Shown here: piece after piece, positions 4,265 through 5,686 of the stretch
Numbering within the stretch: the first letter of the stretch is position 1
How the letters are laid out: the number at the start of each line of letters is the position of its first letter
NCBI GenBank assembly: GCA_009778055.1
Contig: WRKN01000165.1
Coordinates: 1 to 5,686, forward strand
DNA: 5,686 nucleotides
Reading direction: 5' to 3'
Source of the DNA: Synergistaceae bacterium
GTDB taxonomy: Bacteria; Synergistota; Synergistia; Synergistales; Aminobacteriaceae
Made by a program: the position numbers and the translations under genes
Notes under the pieces: model-generated
Told to the model about the DNA's origin: nothing
Databases searched by the model: none
What the model saw: only the letters and a program-made list of their open reading frames with translations

Positions 4265-5686
4265 TCACCTGATCAGCGACAGAATGACCTGCGGGAGTTG
4301 GTTGGCCTGCGCCGTCATCGAGACGCCGCTTTGCATCAGGATCTGCAGCTTCGTGAACTCCATCATGGTTTTCGCCATGTCCGCGTCCCTTATGCGGCTT
4401 TCGGACGCGGTCAAGTTCGCCTTGCTCACAGCCAGTCTGTTGATGGTGTGTTCGAGCTTGTTCTGATAAGCGCCGAGCCTGGCGCGTAACGTGGACACCT
4501 TGTCTATGGCGTTGTCGATCATCGTTATCGAGCGCGCCGCGTTCTCCCGGGAGATCATCAGCAGCCCCTTCAGCCCCAGCGCCGATACGCTGACGTCGCC
4601 GAAGTGCACCCCGAAGTCCTCCCCCTGGTTCGCCCCCACCTGAAGCGTCGTCGTCCTGTCCGCGAGATGGAACACCGTCGAGTAGTCCCCCTCGCCCCTC
4701 CTGAACTCGTAGCGCTTCTCCAGCTTGTTCCACGTCACGTTTATGTTGGCGAGGGGATCGAATTTCACGTCCACCTTGTCCGATACCGCCCCATATAGCA
4801 CGTTGCCGGTTATGGTCTGCGTCGGGTTGACCATAACGCCGGTGTGCGCGTCGTAGACTGTGGCTGTGAACTGGCTCTCGCTGGACTGCTGCAGGGTGGC
4901 GAACCCCAGGGCCTTCAGCAGGTTCTCGTCGCCGGAAAACTTCAGCTCCCCCATGGCGCCCGGTACGACGCTGCGGACGAGCATGGTTGCGCCCGCGTAA
5001 TACCCGAGCAGCTCCCCTCTAATAATCTCCGTGCCAACCTCAATACTATGCGTCTCGCAGTAAACGGGGCTCATCCTCCCGAATACCGACTCCGACGTGT
5101 TTGCCGTGTTGTCGGATATTGTGGACAGGTAGCGCCTGTCGCCGAAGCGGTCGATATACACGCCCTGCCCCAGCTCTTCGGATATCGCCCGGCTGATTTT
5201 CTCCGCCACGTCGAACATGGTGTCGGAGGCGTACATCACCACCGACGCGCTTCTGCCGTCGCCCTGGTGTATCGTCAGGACCTGGGGGTCCGTGAACAGG
5301 AAGACCCCGTTGGCGTCGTAAAACTGACTGATCCTGTCAAGGGTGACGACCAGGTGCCTGTCGATGTGAACATTGCCATTGATGTTGGGCGCACCGCCGC
5401 CGCCCAAGACTGACAGCGTGCCGTAAGGCATCCGTGTGAGCGTGAGTATCCTGTCTTCGCCGCCTTCAATGTGCTCGCCGATGGTGATCTCCACCGTGGC
5501 GCCCGCGCCGCCCCGGCCACCGCCGAGACCTGCCGCGCCGACTCCGCCTCTTGCGCTTCCCTCGACTTTGCATATGACTATCAGTCCGCCCGCGCCGCCT
5601 ACCCCGCCGCCGATACCCGCCGCGCCGGCGCCGCCTAGCGCCGAAGTGATAACGCCGTCGTAAAACGTGATGGTTCCAACGTTATC
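4265..5686 (-). CDS. fliC: Flagellin B (3' part, runs off right edge)
   Basis: The last 473 residues of a second flagellin are visible, in one open frame that enters from the right edge. The GTG near 5494 is internal to the gene and is not its start. Visible residues 1-64 are Gly-rich (GAAGIGGG at about 21-28, GAAGLGGG at about 50-57), the same repeat style as flagellin A. Residues 65-380 look like the central part of Synergistota flagellins: LVVTLDRISQFYDANG, TIHQGDGRSASV, GELKFSGDENLLKALGF, FHLADRTTTLQVGAN, FGVHFGDVS. The last 90 residues (384-473) are the conserved D1/D0 helices: SITMIDNAIDKVSTLRARLGA, SRIRDADMA, AQANQLPQVILSLIR. Two cysteines (about 39 and 210) are unusual for a flagellin. 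The N-terminal domain should lie to the right. Flagellin B and A are tandem paralogs on one strand, separated by accessory genes. Confidence 0.93.
   Translation of the reverse strand, partial: DNVGTITFYDGVITSALGGAGAAGIGGGVGGAGGLIVICKVEGSARGGVGAAGLGGGRGGAGATVEITIGEHIEGGEDRILTLTRMPYGTLSVLGGGGAPNINGNVHIDRHLVVTLDRISQFYDANGVFLFTDPQVLTIHQGDGRSASVVMYASDTMFDVAEKISRAISEELGQGVYIDRFGDRRYLSTISDNTANTSESVFGRMSPVYCETHSIEVGTEIIRGELLGYYAGATMLVRSVVPGAMGELKFSGDENLLKALGFATLQQSSESQFTATVYDAHTGVMVNPTQTITGNVLYGAVSDKVDVKFDPLANINVTWNKLEKRYEFRRGEGDYSTVFHLADRTTTLQVGANQGEDFGVHFGDVSVSALGLKGLLMISRENAARSITMIDNAIDKVSTLRARLGAYQNKLEHTINRLAVSKANLTASESRIRDADMAKTMMEFTKLQILMQSGVSMTAQANQLPQVILSLIR

Noticed and set aside
4215..4733. 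172-codon minus-strand ORF overlapping the end of flagellin B
   Set aside because: It is another frame of the flagellin C-terminal domain, and its product is low-complexity and Gly/Arg-rich.
4844..5413. 189-codon plus-strand ORF opposite flagellin B
   Set aside because: It has no ribosome binding site or recognisable domain and lies fully opposite a strongly conserved flagellin frame in GC-rich DNA.

Overview
The window most likely comes from a flagellated, Gram-negative-type bacterium of the phylum Synergistota. The main clue is the two flagellin fragments. Their N-terminal block (motifs SAADDAAGLAISENMRAQI, then TLTQQDRRYIQLEINQL) and their C-terminal block (RLGAYQNKLEHTINRL, SRIRDADMAKTMMEF, AQANQLPQVILSLIR) read like flagellins I remember from that phylum. 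This placement is recall without a database search, so it is moderately sure only.

Layout from left to right. Positions 1-1691 (minus strand) hold the first 563 residues of flagellin A: a normal flagellin N-terminus, a proline-rich linker, then a large Gly-rich repeat region of the AGIGGG type that runs off the left edge. Positions 1692-2213 are a divergent control region. It has a good sigma70-type promoter firing toward flagellin A, a 280-nt leader that contains a small out-of-frame ORF with a near-perfect ribosome binding site, a 14-bp perfect palindrome, and a promoter firing the other way. Positions 2214-2933 (plus) encode a 239-residue protein with a repeat-built coiled coil and a PD-(D/E)XK nuclease-like domain (DUF3782-like). 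Positions 3062-3148 (minus) encode a 28-residue, single-span membrane miniprotein with an ideal Shine-Dalgarno. Positions 3196-4197 (minus) encode an Rpn-family PD-(D/E)XK nuclease. Positions 4265-5686 (minus) hold the last 473 residues of flagellin B, again with AGIGGG repeats followed by the conserved flagellin C-terminus; it enters from the right edge.

The most notable system is the Rpn gene. Rpn proteins have been described as toxin-antitoxin genes-within-genes active in phage defence: the full-length nuclease is toxic, and a separately translated C-terminal fragment blocks it. This gene carries an internal AGGAGG, 8 nt before an in-frame GTG at codon 251, which would give an 83-residue C-terminal protein. 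Just after that start lie six 12-bp tandem units coding four-residue repeats, the kind of variable repeat reported for Rpn antitoxin domains. The 28-residue membrane peptide lies 47 nt downstream and may be a third member of the unit.

The flagellins probably build the filament, with the Gly-rich repeats placed where the variable, surface-exposed domain normally sits. The two nuclease-like genes between them look like accessory insertions. Whether they take part in rearranging the repeat-rich flagellins is speculation.
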